A stretch of DNA of 10,896 bases from JAQGMJ01 sp036271855 (GTDB lineage: Bacteria; Pseudomonadota; Gammaproteobacteria; Burkholderiales; JAEUOS01), in the NCBI GenBank assembly GCA_036271855.1, contig DATAZV010000403.1, forward strand, positions 1 through 10,896, given 5' to 3'. Below the pieces are notes generated by a model that saw nothing but the letters and a program-made list of their open reading frames with translations, did not search any database and had not been told where the DNA came from. Both the position numbers and the translations under genes were made by a program. This document shows positions 1 through 6,473 of the stretch, piece after piece. How positions within the stretch are numbered: the stretch's first letter is position 1; the number at the start of each line of letters is the position of its first letter.

Positions 1-1
1 G

Positions 2-163
2 GTCGATGCCGAGCAGGGCAGGGCGCTGGAAATCGACGCGATTGCCGGCGCCGTGCTGGAGCTGGCGCGACTTACCGGCACTGCCACGCCCGCGCTGGAA
101 GCGATCTACCAGGCGGCGAAGGTGCTGGATGCGGCGCTGGCCCGCAAGCGCGGCGCTGGCTGA
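2..163 (+). CDS. Ketopantoate reductase family protein, C-terminal end (partial)
   Basis: This is the last 53 codons of a gene that begins upstream of the window, ending in TGA at 161-163. The translated tail contains GRALEIDAIAGAVLELAR followed by TPALEAIY, which is the pattern of the helical C-terminal domain of the ketopantoate reductase (ApbA/PanE) family. Family members reduce 2-dehydropantoate to pantoate with NADPH in the cytoplasm, in the pantothenate and coenzyme A pathway. Only the C-terminal domain is visible, so the Rossmann NADPH site cannot be checked. Many genomes carry several paralogues, so the true panE role is not assured. The gene faces the minus-strand gene ending at 195, with only 31 bases between the stop codons. 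Confidence 0.8.
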   Translation, partial: VDAEQGRALEIDAIAGAVLELARLTGTATPALEAIYQAAKVLDAALARKRGAG

Positions 164-194
164 GGCAAGGGTATTGCGCTAAGGCTGTCTTGAT

Positions 195-587
195 TCAACC
201 CTGGCGGCGCCCGGCTAAGTAAAGCCGCTCCAGCGCCTCTTCCACTTCGGCCAGCGGCAGCGGCGCCATGTCGGCCACGCTGGCGTTGCCTTGTTCGCAA
301 TCGACCACCACCTCGAACGCGCTCGGCGTATGGTCGCCCGGATATTTGCGCAGGCTGAGGCTGACCACGGTATCGCTTTGCCATTGCGCGGCGTCGAGCG
401 ACCAGTTGTCGTTATTGAACTTGAGCAGGGTGGCGCCGCTGCGCGTGTCGGTGAGTTCCGGGCTTTCGACCCAGTGGGAATTGAACGCCTCCCACATATC
501 GACGTAGATCGCAAAGCGGCCGTCGGGGGAGGTGGACTTCGGCGCGTCGCTCACGGCAGGCCCCGGGCTTGGGTGTAAAGGCGCCAT
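195..587 (-). CDS. Uncharacterised 130-residue protein
   Basis: A reading frame on the minus strand runs from ATG at 587 to TGA at 197-195 and gives 130 residues. The frame is open further upstream to 785, but that part overlaps the divergent methyltransferase gene and is Arg/Ser-rich. The ATG at 587 follows GGATAAG, a weak ribosome-binding site, and starts just before the well-formed part. I do not recognise a family. The protein has no signal peptide or membrane segment and looks soluble and cytoplasmic. Residues 20-100 read like a beta-rich domain rich in Trp, Asp and Ser (for example NWSLDAAQWQSDTVVSLSLR, residues 61-80), followed by a short C-terminal helix (PLAEVEEALERLYLAG). Its codon use fits its neighbours, which supports it being real. 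It is divergent from the gene at 676. Confidence 0.65.
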   Translation of the reverse strand: MAPLHPSPGPAVSDAPKSTSPDGRFAIYVDMWEAFNSHWVESPELTDTRSGATLLKFNNDNWSLDAAQWQSDTVVSLSLRKYPGDHTPSAFEVVVDCEQGNASVADMAPLPLAEVEEALERLYLAGRRQG

Positions 588-623
588 CTTATCCGGTGTG
601 CTCTGGCGCACAGACCGCACCCG

Positions 624-633
624 CGCGTACGCG
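624..633. repeat. 10-bp palindrome in divergent intergenic region
   Basis: CGCGTACGCG is a perfect 10-base palindrome in the 88-base gap between the divergent gene starts at 587 (minus) and 676 (plus). Its position would suit a shared operator, but such GC palindromes occur by chance in a genome this GC-rich. No convincing -35/-10 pair was identified for either gene. Confidence 0.25.
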
Positions 634-665
634 TAATTTGCAGCCGTGTCCGATGCGCGTGGCGC

Positions 666-671
666 GAGGAG
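666..671 (+). promoter_or_regulatory. Shine-Dalgarno sequence of the FkbM-like gene
   Basis: GAGGAG sits four bases before ATG 676. It favours this start over the in-frame upstream candidate at 646, which has no comparable site. Confidence 0.65.
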
Positions 672-675
672 TCTT

Positions 676-1470
676 ATGTGGTCCAACGCACAAATGCTGG
701 TCCGGCAAACCCTGCTCAAAGGGGGGGTGCATGTTTCTTCCGCCACCCATGAGGCGCGGCTGGCGGATTTCTTTTCCTCCATCAAGCCGGTGCTGACGGA
801 GCATCCGCTGCTGCGCTTGGGCGGCGAGGGCGACGGCGGCTATTTGCTGCCCGACGACCTGACGGGCATTGGCGCCTGCTTTTCGCCCGGCGTGGCCGAC
901 AGCTCGAATTTCGAGCTGGCGATGGCTGATCGCGGCATTCCCTGTTTCATGGCCGATTTTTCGGTCGACGGCCCCGCTGCCGAACACCCGATGTTCCGCT
1001 TCGACAAGAAATTCCTCGGGCCGGAAGACAGCGGCGTCTACATGCGCCTGCAGACCTGGGTCGACAAATATGCGCCGGGCAATTCCGACCTGCTGCTGCA
1101 AATGGACATCGAAGGCAGCGAATACGGCGTCATCCTCGACACCCCGGCGGAAACGCTGCGGCGCTTTCGCATCATCGCCATCGAGTTCCACCAGCTGCAT
1201 GCGCTGTGCGACAAATTCGGCTTCGAGCTGATCCACCTTTCCTTCCTCAAGCTGCTGAAGGACTTCGAGGTCGTGCACCTGCACCCGAACAACTGCGCTC
1301 CGCCGGTGCGCCTGGGGCCTTACGCGATTCCGCCGGTGTTGGAGGCCACCTTCCTGCGCCGCGACCGCATCGCCAGCCGGGAGCCGGCCTCGCTGTTTCC
1401 GCACCCGCTGGACCGCAGCAGCTACGCCACCCGCAGCGACTACGCCCTGCCGGAGTGCTGGTTCCGCTGA
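676..1470 (+). CDS. FkbM-family-like SAM-dependent methyltransferase
   Basis: This 264-residue protein resembles the FkbM-type (Methyltransf_21) class of SAM-dependent methyltransferases, which often O-methylate sugars, polyketides or other small molecules. An acceptor cannot be named. Visible signs are a glycine-rich N-terminal stretch (LRLGGEGDGGYLLPDD, residues 47-61), a motif-I-like segment (SPGVADSSNFELAMADRG, about 70-87), the characteristic LQMDIEGSEYGVI (141-153), a following strand IIAIEFHQLHAL (166-177) and a late VVHLHPNN (199-206). No signal peptide or membrane segment is seen, so it should be cytoplasmic. An in-frame start at 646 is possible, but ATG 676 has GAGGAG at 666-671 with a 4-base spacer, which decides the start. 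It lies alone on its strand, diverging from the gene at 587. Confidence 0.8.
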   Translation: MWSNAQMLVRQTLLKGGVHVSSATHEARLADFFSSIKPVLTEHPLLRLGGEGDGGYLLPDDLTGIGACFSPGVADSSNFELAMADRGIPCFMADFSVDGPAAEHPMFRFDKKFLGPEDSGVYMRLQTWVDKYAPGNSDLLLQMDIEGSEYGVILDTPAETLRRFRIIAIEFHQLHALCDKFGFELIHLSFLKLLKDFEVVHLHPNNCAPPVRLGPYAIPPVLEATFLRRDRIASREPASLFPHPLDRSSYATRSDYALPECWFR

Positions 1471-1577
1471 GGCGAAAATAGAGGGCAAAAACCGTGTTGT
1501 TCCGGCGATGCACGGCCGGCGCGATGTGGAAAATGGAACTTCACCTGGCAAAGAAGCCGGGCCAGAGACCCTCTTTC

Positions 1578-1856
1578 ATGTCAGTAGCCACCACCGCCAT
1601 CACCGGAACCGTCGCCCGCATCGAGTGGGAACGCTTTCACCATGCCACCACGGTCATCATCCTGATGACCGATGGGCGCATCGTGCACGTGCATTCGCAA
1701 GGCCTGGGCGCGGTCGAACAGGACCACCTGCTACTCACCCGCGACGGCGACCTGATCGAAGCCGCGCTGGCCGAAGAACCCGAACCCCACGTCTGCCGCT
1801 ACGTCAATCGCAGCATCGCCGGCATGGCGCCGATCCCGGCTCTGGCCGCCGCCTGA
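1578..1856 (+). CDS. Uncharacterised 92-residue protein
   Basis: A small protein begins MSVATTAITGTVARIEWERF and has no signal peptide. It looks like a compact beta-rich domain: a first strand pair around residues 5-18, a hydrophobic strand TTVIILMTDGRIVHVHS (24-40), then LLLTRDGDLIEAAL (51-64). There are five histidines (21, 22, 37, 39, 50) and one later at 71, next to a single Cys. I do not recognise a family. The start is uncertain. A GTG at 1494 in the same frame is preceded by GAGG at 1481-1484 and would give 120 residues, but codons 1494-1577 are poor (AGA, CTT, TCT, TTG) and unlike the rest, so ATG 1578 is preferred even though its ribosome-binding site is weak. It lies 107 bases after the methyltransferase gene and before a hairpin at 1867-1897. 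Confidence 0.6.
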   Translation: MSVATTAITGTVARIEWERFHHATTVIILMTDGRIVHVHSQGLGAVEQDHLLLTRDGDLIEAALAEEPEPHVCRYVNRSIAGMAPIPALAAA

Positions 1857-1866
1857 GCGATTCGCC

Positions 1867-1897
1867 AAGCCGCCCGCGCCGCGCGCGCAGGCGGCTT
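1867..1897 (+). terminator. Possible terminator hairpin after the 92-residue gene
   Basis: AAGCCGCC (1867-1874) and GGCGGCTT (1890-1897) form a perfect 8-base stem around a 15-base GC-rich loop, starting 11 bases after the stop at 1856. There is no T-run after it, so it is not a classical intrinsic terminator. It does separate the upstream gene from the promoter of the regulator gene. Confidence 0.4.
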
Positions 1898-1907
1898 CCG
1901 CCCAATT

Positions 1908-1922
1908 TGCAACCCGGTTGCA
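1908..1922. promoter_or_regulatory. Candidate operator palindrome upstream of the Fur-family gene
   Basis: TGCAACCCGGTTGCA is a 15-base inverted repeat (6-base arms, CCG centre). It overlaps the putative -35 element (1918-1923) of the promoter in front of the Fur-family regulator. Fur-family proteins bind AT-rich inverted repeats and often repress their own genes, so an autoregulatory operator is plausible. I cannot match it firmly to a known Zur or Fur box. Confidence 0.35.
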
Positions 1923-1946
1923 TAATCGCCGACCCTGTGTTGTAAT
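1918..1946 (+). promoter_or_regulatory. Predicted sigma-70 promoter for the regulator/uptake operon
   Basis: TTGCAT at 1918-1923 and TGTAAT at 1941-1946 are separated by exactly 17 bases. The -10 matches the consensus at 5 of 6 positions and the -35 at its TTG. The predicted transcription start is near 1953, about 70 bases before the preferred ATG at 2023. An in-frame ATG at 1960 would be almost leaderless. Confidence 0.45.
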
Positions 1947-2022
1947 CGCGGCCCCGGTAATGAAACCGCGCGCAACCACGCGCAACTACTCAGCTTGGCC
2001 GCAAGGCCGGCAGCGCATCCCC

Positions 2023-2451
2023 ATGGCAGCGGGCTTACAGTCGCGGGCGCAAGCCCTGATCCGCAACACCCAGGCGCACCTGACGCAGCCGCGCGTGCGC
2101 GTGCTCGCGCTGCTGCTGGGCGCGCGGCGCGAACTGTCGCACGACGAAATCATGGCGCTGTTGCCGCTTGAGGCCCCGGTGGACCGCGTCACCGTCTATC
2201 GCGTGCTCGACTGGCTGGCGGCGCAGGGTCTGGCGCGGCGCAGTGTCGGCCGTGACCGCGTGTTCCGCTACGGCGCCGCCCAGGCGGGCGAGGCCCGCGC
2301 CCCGCGCGCCGAATTCAAGTGCAACCAGTGCGGCATCACCCGCCGCGTGCGCGCCAGCGCCGCCAAGGCGCGCCTGCCGCGCGGCTACACCCCGCAATAT
2401 GTCGAAACCCTGATCGTCGGCACCTGTTCCGACTGCGCGGGCGCGCATTAA
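2023..2451 (+). CDS. Fur-family transcriptional regulator (Zur-like), atypical metal site
   Basis: This 142-residue protein has the Fur-family plan. Residues 1-85 form an N-terminal winged helix with LSHDEI (39-43) and the recognition-helix signature DRVTVYRVLDWLAAQGL (54-70), then a wing DRVFRY. A C-terminal dimerisation domain carries two CxxC pairs, CNQC (100-103) and CSDC (135-138), which hold structural zinc in the family. The usual His-x-His run just before the first CxxC reads RAPRAEFKC here, so the normal sensing-site ligands are missing; the whole protein has only His19, His40 and His142. ATG 2023 was preferred because the family begins near here. The start at 1960 would add a Pro/Arg-rich extension, and neither has a good ribosome-binding site. 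The gene heads the TonB uptake block and probably represses it. Membership of the family is clear; zinc as effector is only a guess. Confidence 0.85.
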   Translation: MAAGLQSRAQALIRNTQAHLTQPRVRVLALLLGARRELSHDEIMALLPLEAPVDRVTVYRVLDWLAAQGLARRSVGRDRVFRYGAAQAGEARAPRAEFKCNQCGITRRVRASAAKARLPRGYTPQYVETLIVGTCSDCAGAH

Positions 2452-2460
2452 GTAACCGGC

Positions 2461-2841
2461 ATGCGCTCAAGCTTCCATTTCCCTCACCCCTTGCGCCGCC
2501 TGTTCGCGCACGCCGGCCTGGCGCTGGCGCTGCTGCTGGCGCAACTGGGCATGCTTGGCCACGCCTACACCGCGCATCCCTTGCAGCTCGATGCGGCGCA
2601 GGCGCAAGCCGCGCCGGCCGCGGCCGGCGAACGCCTCAAGGCCCAGCACGGCAGCGACGCGCGCGACTCCTGCTCGCTGTGCCTGGCCTACAGCGTGCTC
2701 AGCGGCTCGCTGCCGGTCTCTTATCACCTCGACGCGCTGGTGCTGCCGGTCGCCGCCTTCGCCCAGGCGCACGCCCATCGCGCGCCCGCTTATCCCTTCG
2801 TTTCCTACGCCTCCCGGGCGCCGCCTTTTCCCAGGGCCTAA
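2461..2841 (+). CDS. DUF2946-like protein with CxxC and His residues
   Basis: The 126-residue product begins 9 bases after the regulator's stop codon, so the two are almost certainly cotranscribed. It has a positively charged N-terminus and one hydrophobic segment (about residues 17-35, LALALLLAQLGMLGHAY) that serves as signal sequence or membrane anchor. An Ala-rich stretch follows, then CSLC at 71-74, and it ends SRAPPFPRA. This arrangement of an anchor, a CxxC in the middle and a terminal RAPP/RGPP-type tail resembles DUF2946 proteins, which are found near metal-related TonB receptors. Histidines at 34, 39, 63, 89, 104 and 106 add to a metal-binding look. The function is unknown; a periplasmic metal chaperone or accessory role is an inference. 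The stop codon lies in the loop of a small hairpin (2833-2847). Confidence 0.6.
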   Translation: MRSSFHFPHPLRRLFAHAGLALALLLAQLGMLGHAYTAHPLQLDAAQAQAAPAAAGERLKAQHGSDARDSCSLCLAYSVLSGSLPVSYHLDALVLPVAAFAQAHAHRAPAYPFVSYASRAPPFPRA

Positions 2842-2939
2842 GGCCCTTCCGCGCCCGCTTCGCGGGCAAATCGCCTGAAGCATGTGGCCCGCCGCGCGGG
2901 TTTGCATCTTCGCATTCGCGCCGCGGCCTTAAAGCCGCG
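2833..2939 (+). promoter_or_regulatory. Run of four hairpins before the TonB receptor gene
   Basis: Four perfect short stems follow one another: AGGGCC/GGCCCT (2833-2847), GCCCGC/GCGGGC (2853-2867), CCCGC/GCGGG (2888-2900, followed by TTT) and CGCGGC/GCCGCG (2922-2939). They fill most of the 136-base gap between the DUF2946-like gene and the receptor. They could slow or end transcription or process the message, giving the receptor its own expression level. GC-rich DNA forms such stems easily, so the functional claim is weak. Confidence 0.4.
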
Positions 2940-2977
2940 CGCAGATAGAAATTCGGGAAACTGGGGAAACACCGCAA

Positions 2978-5350
2978 ATGAAATCCATCCTCGTGGTATC
3001 GGGCGCCGCACTCGCGCTCGGCTGCTGCGCCGCGCCGGTATTGGCGCAATCCACACCCGCACCGACGGTGAAAGCCGCCGGCAGCGTCAGCGGCAAACTC
3101 AGCGACGCGCTGGGCCAGCCCATTGCCGGCGCCGCCGTGCAACTCAAGGGCGCCGACGGCAAGACCGCCGCGCACGCCCAAAGCGACGCGCGGGGCGCCT
3201 TCAGCTTCACCGGCGTCGCTCCCGGCGTCTACGCCGTGGTGGCCGACAAGCCCGCCTTCAACACCGGCACTTCCATCGTCACGGTGGGCAGCGGCCCGGC
3301 GCCGGCGGTGGCCCTGACCATGGCTTCGCAGGTGGCGCTGGAAATGAAGGTCATCGCCAAGCGCCCCGCGCCGGCGCGCAACGGCGTGCAGGCGGCCACC
3401 GGCAGCAGCATGTACAGCTTCGGCCGCAAGGAAATCGAAGCCATGCCCGCGGGTGAAGACACGCCGGTCAACCAGGTGCTGCTGCAGGCCCCCGGCGTGA
3501 CCAACGACTCCTACGGCCAGCTGCACGTGCGCGGCGACCACGGCAATCTGCAATACCGCCTCAACGGCGTGGTGCTGCCCGAGGGCATCAGCGGCTTCGG
3601 CCAGTCGCTCGACACCCGCTTCGCCGAGCGCATCGATTTGCTCACCGGCGCGCTGCCGGCGCAATACGGCTACCGCACCGCCGGCGTGGTCGACATCCAG
3701 ACCAAGAACGGTTTCGAGAACGGCGGGCGCATCAGCTACACCTTCGGCAGCCACAACACCTCGAACCCCAGCTTCGAACTTTCCGGTACCAAGGGCGACT
3801 GGAGCTACTACGTCACCGGCTCCTGGCTGCGCAACAACTTAGGCATCGAGTCGCCCACCGCCGCCGCCAACCCGCTGCACGACCGCACCGAGCAAAGCAA
3901 GGGCTTCGGCTATTTCTCTTATCTCATCAGCCCGACCACCAAGCTCAACATCATCACCGGCACCTCCTACGGCAAGTTCCAGATTCCCGACAACCCGGGG
4001 CAGACCCCCAACGCCAACTTCCTCACCGCTGCCGGCGTGCCCGGCTTTTCCTCCAGCAACCTGAACCAGAACCAAACCGAGATCAACAACTACGGCATCG
4101 TCTCCCTGCAAGGCAGCTTAAGCGACAAGTTCGACTACCAGGTGGCCGGCTACGCGCGCAAAAGCAGCGTCGAATATTTTCCCGACCCGGTCGGCGACCT
4201 CGTCTTCAACGGCCTCTCCGCGCACATCTACCGCAGCTCGCTCACCACCGGCATGCAGGCCGACGGCACCTATCGCCTGAACCCGGCGCACACCCTGCGC
4301 ATGGGCCTGGCCGCCTCCAACGAAGACGACCGCAGCCAGAACACCTCCACCGTCTTTCCCACCGACGCCACCGGCGCCGTCATCGGCGGGCCGATGACCA
4401 TCGTCGACAACAACGGCAAGAACGGCAACCGGCTCTACGGCCTCTACCTGCAGGACGAGTGGAAAATCACCGACAAGCTGACGCTCAACTACGGCGCCCG
4501 CGCCGACCGCATGGACGCCTACGTCAGCGCCGGCCAGCTCAGCCCGCGCATCAACGCCGTCTACAAGCTCACTCCCGCCACCACCCTGCACGCCGGCTAC
4601 GCCCGCTACTTCACCCCGCCGCCGAACGAACTGGTGGCGCAGAACACCCTGGCACTGTTCCAGAACACCACCAACGCCCCCAACAGCCTGCAGAACTCGC
4701 AAGTGCAGCCGGAACGCAGCCACTATTACGACGCCGGCGTCACCCATGAACTGATCCCCGGCCTGCAGCTCGGGCTCGACGGCTACTACAAGACCGTGCG
4801 CAACCTGCTCGACGAAGGCCAGTTCGGCACCGCGCTGATCTTCACCCCCTTCAACTACAGCCGCGCCACGGTCTACGGCGCCGAACTTTCCGCCACCTAC
4901 AAATCCGGCAACCTCTCGCTCTACGGCAACTATTCAATCTCCAAGGCGCGCGCCACCGAGATCAACTCCGCGCAGTTTTCATTCGGCGCCGACGAGCTGG
5001 CCTACATCGCCAGCAACTACGTCTACCTCGACCACGACCAGCGCGTCTCGATCTCCGGCGGCGCCTCCTACCGGCTGTACAACACCGAGTTCAGCGTCAA
5101 CGGCTTTTACGGCAGCGGCCTGCGCGCCGGCTTCGCCAACACCGACAAGCTGCCCGGCTACACCCAGGTCAATCTCGGCGCGGTGCAGCACCTGAGCACG
5201 GCCGATCTGGGCAAGGTCGACCTGCGCGTATCGGTGGTCAACCTGTTCAACAACGCCTATGAATTGCGCGATGGCACCGGCATCGGCGTCGGCGCCCCGC
5301 AGTTCGGCCCGCGGCGCGGTTTCTTCGGCACCATCACCAAAATCTTTTAA
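2978..5350 (+). CDS. TonB-dependent outer-membrane receptor with N-terminal carboxypeptidase-regulatory-like domain
   Basis: This 790-residue protein is an outer-membrane gated porin that imports a scarce ligand using TonB. In order it has a signal peptide (1-23, cleavage after PVLA before QS) and an Ig-like carboxypeptidase-regulatory/CnaB-type domain (about 35-112, with GQPIAGAAVQLKGADGK and GAFSFTGVAPGVYAVVAD). A TonB-box-like segment LEMKVIAKR (121-129) comes next, then a plug domain (about 135-245, with NQVLLQAPGV, LHVRGDHGN, YRLNGVVLPEG, ERIDLLTGALPAQYG and GVVDIQTKNG). The beta-barrel fills the rest and ends in the terminal Phe (FFGTITKIF) needed for Bam-dependent assembly. GGGGAA at 2963-2968 is the ribosome-binding site, 9 bases before ATG. 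It lies between a Fur-type regulator and exbB-exbD-tonB, so a metal or metal complex is the likely cargo. No His- or Cys-rich loop like that of the zinc receptor ZnuD was seen, so the substrate stays open. Confidence 0.92.
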   Translation: MKSILVVSGAALALGCCAAPVLAQSTPAPTVKAAGSVSGKLSDALGQPIAGAAVQLKGADGKTAAHAQSDARGAFSFTGVAPGVYAVVADKPAFNTGTSIVTVGSGPAPAVALTMASQVALEMKVIAKRPAPARNGVQAATGSSMYSFGRKEIEAMPAGEDTPVNQVLLQAPGVTNDSYGQLHVRGDHGNLQYRLNGVVLPEGISGFGQSLDTRFAERIDLLTGALPAQYGYRTAGVVDIQTKNGFENGGRISYTFGSHNTSNPSFELSGTKGDWSYYVTGSWLRNNLGIESPTAAANPLHDRTEQSKGFGYFSYLISPTTKLNIITGTSYGKFQIPDNPGQTPNANFLTAAGVPGFSSSNLNQNQTEINNYGIVSLQGSLSDKFDYQVAGYARKSSVEYFPDPVGDLVFNGLSAHIYRSSLTTGMQADGTYRLNPAHTLRMGLAASNEDDRSQNTSTVFPTDATGAVIGGPMTIVDNNGKNGNRLYGLYLQDEWKITDKLTLNYGARADRMDAYVSAGQLSPRINAVYKLTPATTLHAGYARYFTPPPNELVAQNTLALFQNTTNAPNSLQNSQVQPERSHYYDAGVTHELIPGLQLGLDGYYKTVRNLLDEGQFGTALIFTPFNYSRATVYGAELSATYKSGNLSLYGNYSISKARATEINSAQFSFGADELAYIASNYVYLDHDQRVSISGGASYRLYNTEFSVNGFYGSGLRAGFANTDKLPGYTQVNLGAVQHLSTADLGKVDLRVSVVNLFNNAYELRDGTGIGVGAPQFGPRRGFFGTITKIF

Positions 5351-5363
5351 GCAGCACGCCACC

Positions 5364-5393
5364 GGCCGGGTGCGCCTCGCGCCCGGCCATTTT
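5364..5393 (+). terminator. Terminator-like hairpin between receptor gene and exbB
   Basis: GGCCGGGTGCG (5364-5374) pairs with CGCGCCCGGCC (5378-5388), an 11-base stem with one T-G wobble and a CCT loop, followed by ATTTT. It begins 13 bases after the receptor stop and ends 41 bases before exbB. The stem is very stable but the T-run is short, so partial termination is expected. That would keep motor proteins below receptor level if the block is one transcript. Confidence 0.65.
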
Positions 5394-5434
5394 GCAGCAT
5401 TCGCAATCCGGCTTTTAGTAGAGACAAAAAAATC

Positions 5435-6082
5435 ATGGAAAACCTCCAAGCGGCCATCGCCGCCCTCAAGTTCGGCGGCCCGGCGGTCTACCCGCTGCTG
5501 TTGCTCGCCATCCTCGCCACCGTCATCATCATCGACAAGGCCTACGTCTACTTCCGTTACGTGCGCCTGCCGGCCGACGTGCTGGCCCTGGTCGAGACCT
5601 ACGACTTCGCCTGGGACCAGTTGGCGGCCAAGGTCGCGACGCTGAAAGAGCGCAACACCTTTCGGCGCTTTTTCGCCGTCATCCTGGAAAACCACGACAA
5701 GCCCGCCTGGTGGGTCGAGTCGCGCGCCGGCGACGAAGCGCAGATGATCGAAAAGTCCCTCGCCCGCGGCGCCTGGATATTGGAGACCATCGTCACCGCC
5801 GCGCCGCTCCTGGGCCTGCTCGGCACCATCGCCGGCATGATGACCGCCTTCAAGCTGATCGGCGGCGACCGCCTGGTCGACCCCATCGGCGTCACCGGCG
5901 GCGTGGCCGAGGCCCTCATCGCCACCGCGCTCGGCCTGTTCATCGCGCTGATCTGCCTGTTCGCCTTCAACTTTTTCTCGCGCATGCAGGCGCAGACCAT
6001 GGACGACATGGAACGCCTCGGCACCCGCCTGATCGATCACATCCGCCTCGACCAGCAAGGGGAAAAACATGAAGCTGCGTAA
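5435..6082 (+). CDS. exbB: ExbB, MotA/TolQ/ExbB proton channel subunit
   Basis: This 215-residue inner-membrane protein is the pentameric proton-channel subunit that, with ExbD, drives TonB. It has the family's three membrane helices: about 17-40 (AVYPLLLLAILATVIII), about 115-140 (ILETIVTAAPLLGLLGTIAG) and about 157-181 (VAEALIATALGLFIALICLF). The large cytoplasmic loop is at about 45-112. The conserved Glu at the start of helix 3 (Glu159), and the pore-lining Thr131 in LGTIAGM and Thr164 in LIATALGL, are all present, so it should be functional. AGAGA lies about 9 bases before ATG 5435. Its end overlaps exbD by 14 bases, which couples translation of the two. TolQ is the main alternative, but the neighbours and the absence of other tol genes favour ExbB. 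Confidence 0.92.
   Translation: MENLQAAIAALKFGGPAVYPLLLLAILATVIIIDKAYVYFRYVRLPADVLALVETYDFAWDQLAAKVATLKERNTFRRFFAVILENHDKPAWWVESRAGDEAQMIEKSLARGAWILETIVTAAPLLGLLGTIAGMMTAFKLIGGDRLVDPIGVTGGVAEALIATALGLFIALICLFAFNFFSRMQAQTMDDMERLGTRLIDHIRLDQQGEKHEAA
6057..6062 (+). promoter_or_regulatory. Shine-Dalgarno sequence of exbD inside exbB
   Basis: AAGGGG lies six bases before the exbD ATG at 6069 and within the end of exbB. It fixes the exbD start and shows that the 14-base gene overlap is genuine. Confidence 0.65.
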
Positions 6083-6473
6083 ATCCCGCCTGTCGCGCCA
6101 CGGCCGCATCGAAATCATCCCGATGATCGACGTCATGTTCTTCCTGCTGGCCACCTTCATCCTCGCCTCGCTGTCGGTGCAGCATCTGCACTCGATCCCC
6201 GTCAACCTGCCGCAAGGCCAGGCCGACCCCTTCAAGGCGGAGAAGCCGGTCACCCTCACCGTCAACGCCGACAGCAAACTCTTCATCGACCAGACCCCGG
6301 TGACTCTGGAGAACCTCGCCGCCGCCCTCAAGCCGCACCTGCACGGCAGTGAAGCCACCGTCGTGATGGCCGCCGACAGCGCCGCGCCCAACGGCATCAC
6401 CGTGCAGGCCATGCTGCAGGCCCGTGCCGCCGGCGCCCAGCACTTTCTCATCGCCGTCAAGCATGGCCAGTAG
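6069..6473 (+). CDS. exbD: ExbD, biopolymer transport protein
   Basis: This 134-residue protein has the standard ExbD layout. A short basic cytoplasmic N-terminus (KLRKSRLSRHGR) is followed by one membrane helix (about 17-38, IIPMIDVMFFLLATFILA) and a periplasmic domain (about 45-134). Asp21 in PMIDVMFFLL is the invariant proton-carrying residue of the family, which the ExbB pore surrounds. The periplasmic part shows the usual ALTVNADSKLFID-like strand (VTLTVNADSKLFIDQTPV) and a C-terminal AGAQHFLIAVK. The protein converts proton flow into movement of TonB. The gene overlaps exbB by 14 bases and tonB by 11 bases, so the three motor genes are translationally linked. Confidence 0.92.
   Translation: MKLRKSRLSRHGRIEIIPMIDVMFFLLATFILASLSVQHLHSIPVNLPQGQADPFKAEKPVTLTVNADSKLFIDQTPVTLENLAAALKPHLHGSEATVVMAADSAAPNGITVQAMLQARAAGAQHFLIAVKHGQ

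Noticed and set aside
588..785. N-terminal extension of the minus-strand 130-residue protein
   Set aside because: It overlaps the divergent methyltransferase gene, has no ribosome-binding site and has atypical composition. The ATG at 587 is better.
1494..1577. GTG start at 1494 for the 92-residue protein
   Set aside because: It has a plausible GAGG site, but the added 28 codons include several poor ones and look non-coding. It is kept only as an alternative in the gene entry.
1960..2022. ATG 1960 as start of the Fur-family regulator
   Set aside because: It would add a Pro/Arg-rich tail not typical of the family and would lie only about 7 bases after the predicted transcription start.
2699..3754. 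Minus-strand open frame (351 codons) across the DUF2946-like and receptor genes
   Set aside because: It is the antisense shadow of the receptor gene, with a Gly/Ala/Arg/His-rich translation and no motif.
4979..6460. Long open frame on the minus strand (493 codons) opposite the receptor end, exbB and exbD
   Set aside because: Same mirror effect. The opposing frames encode clear ExbB and ExbD sequences.
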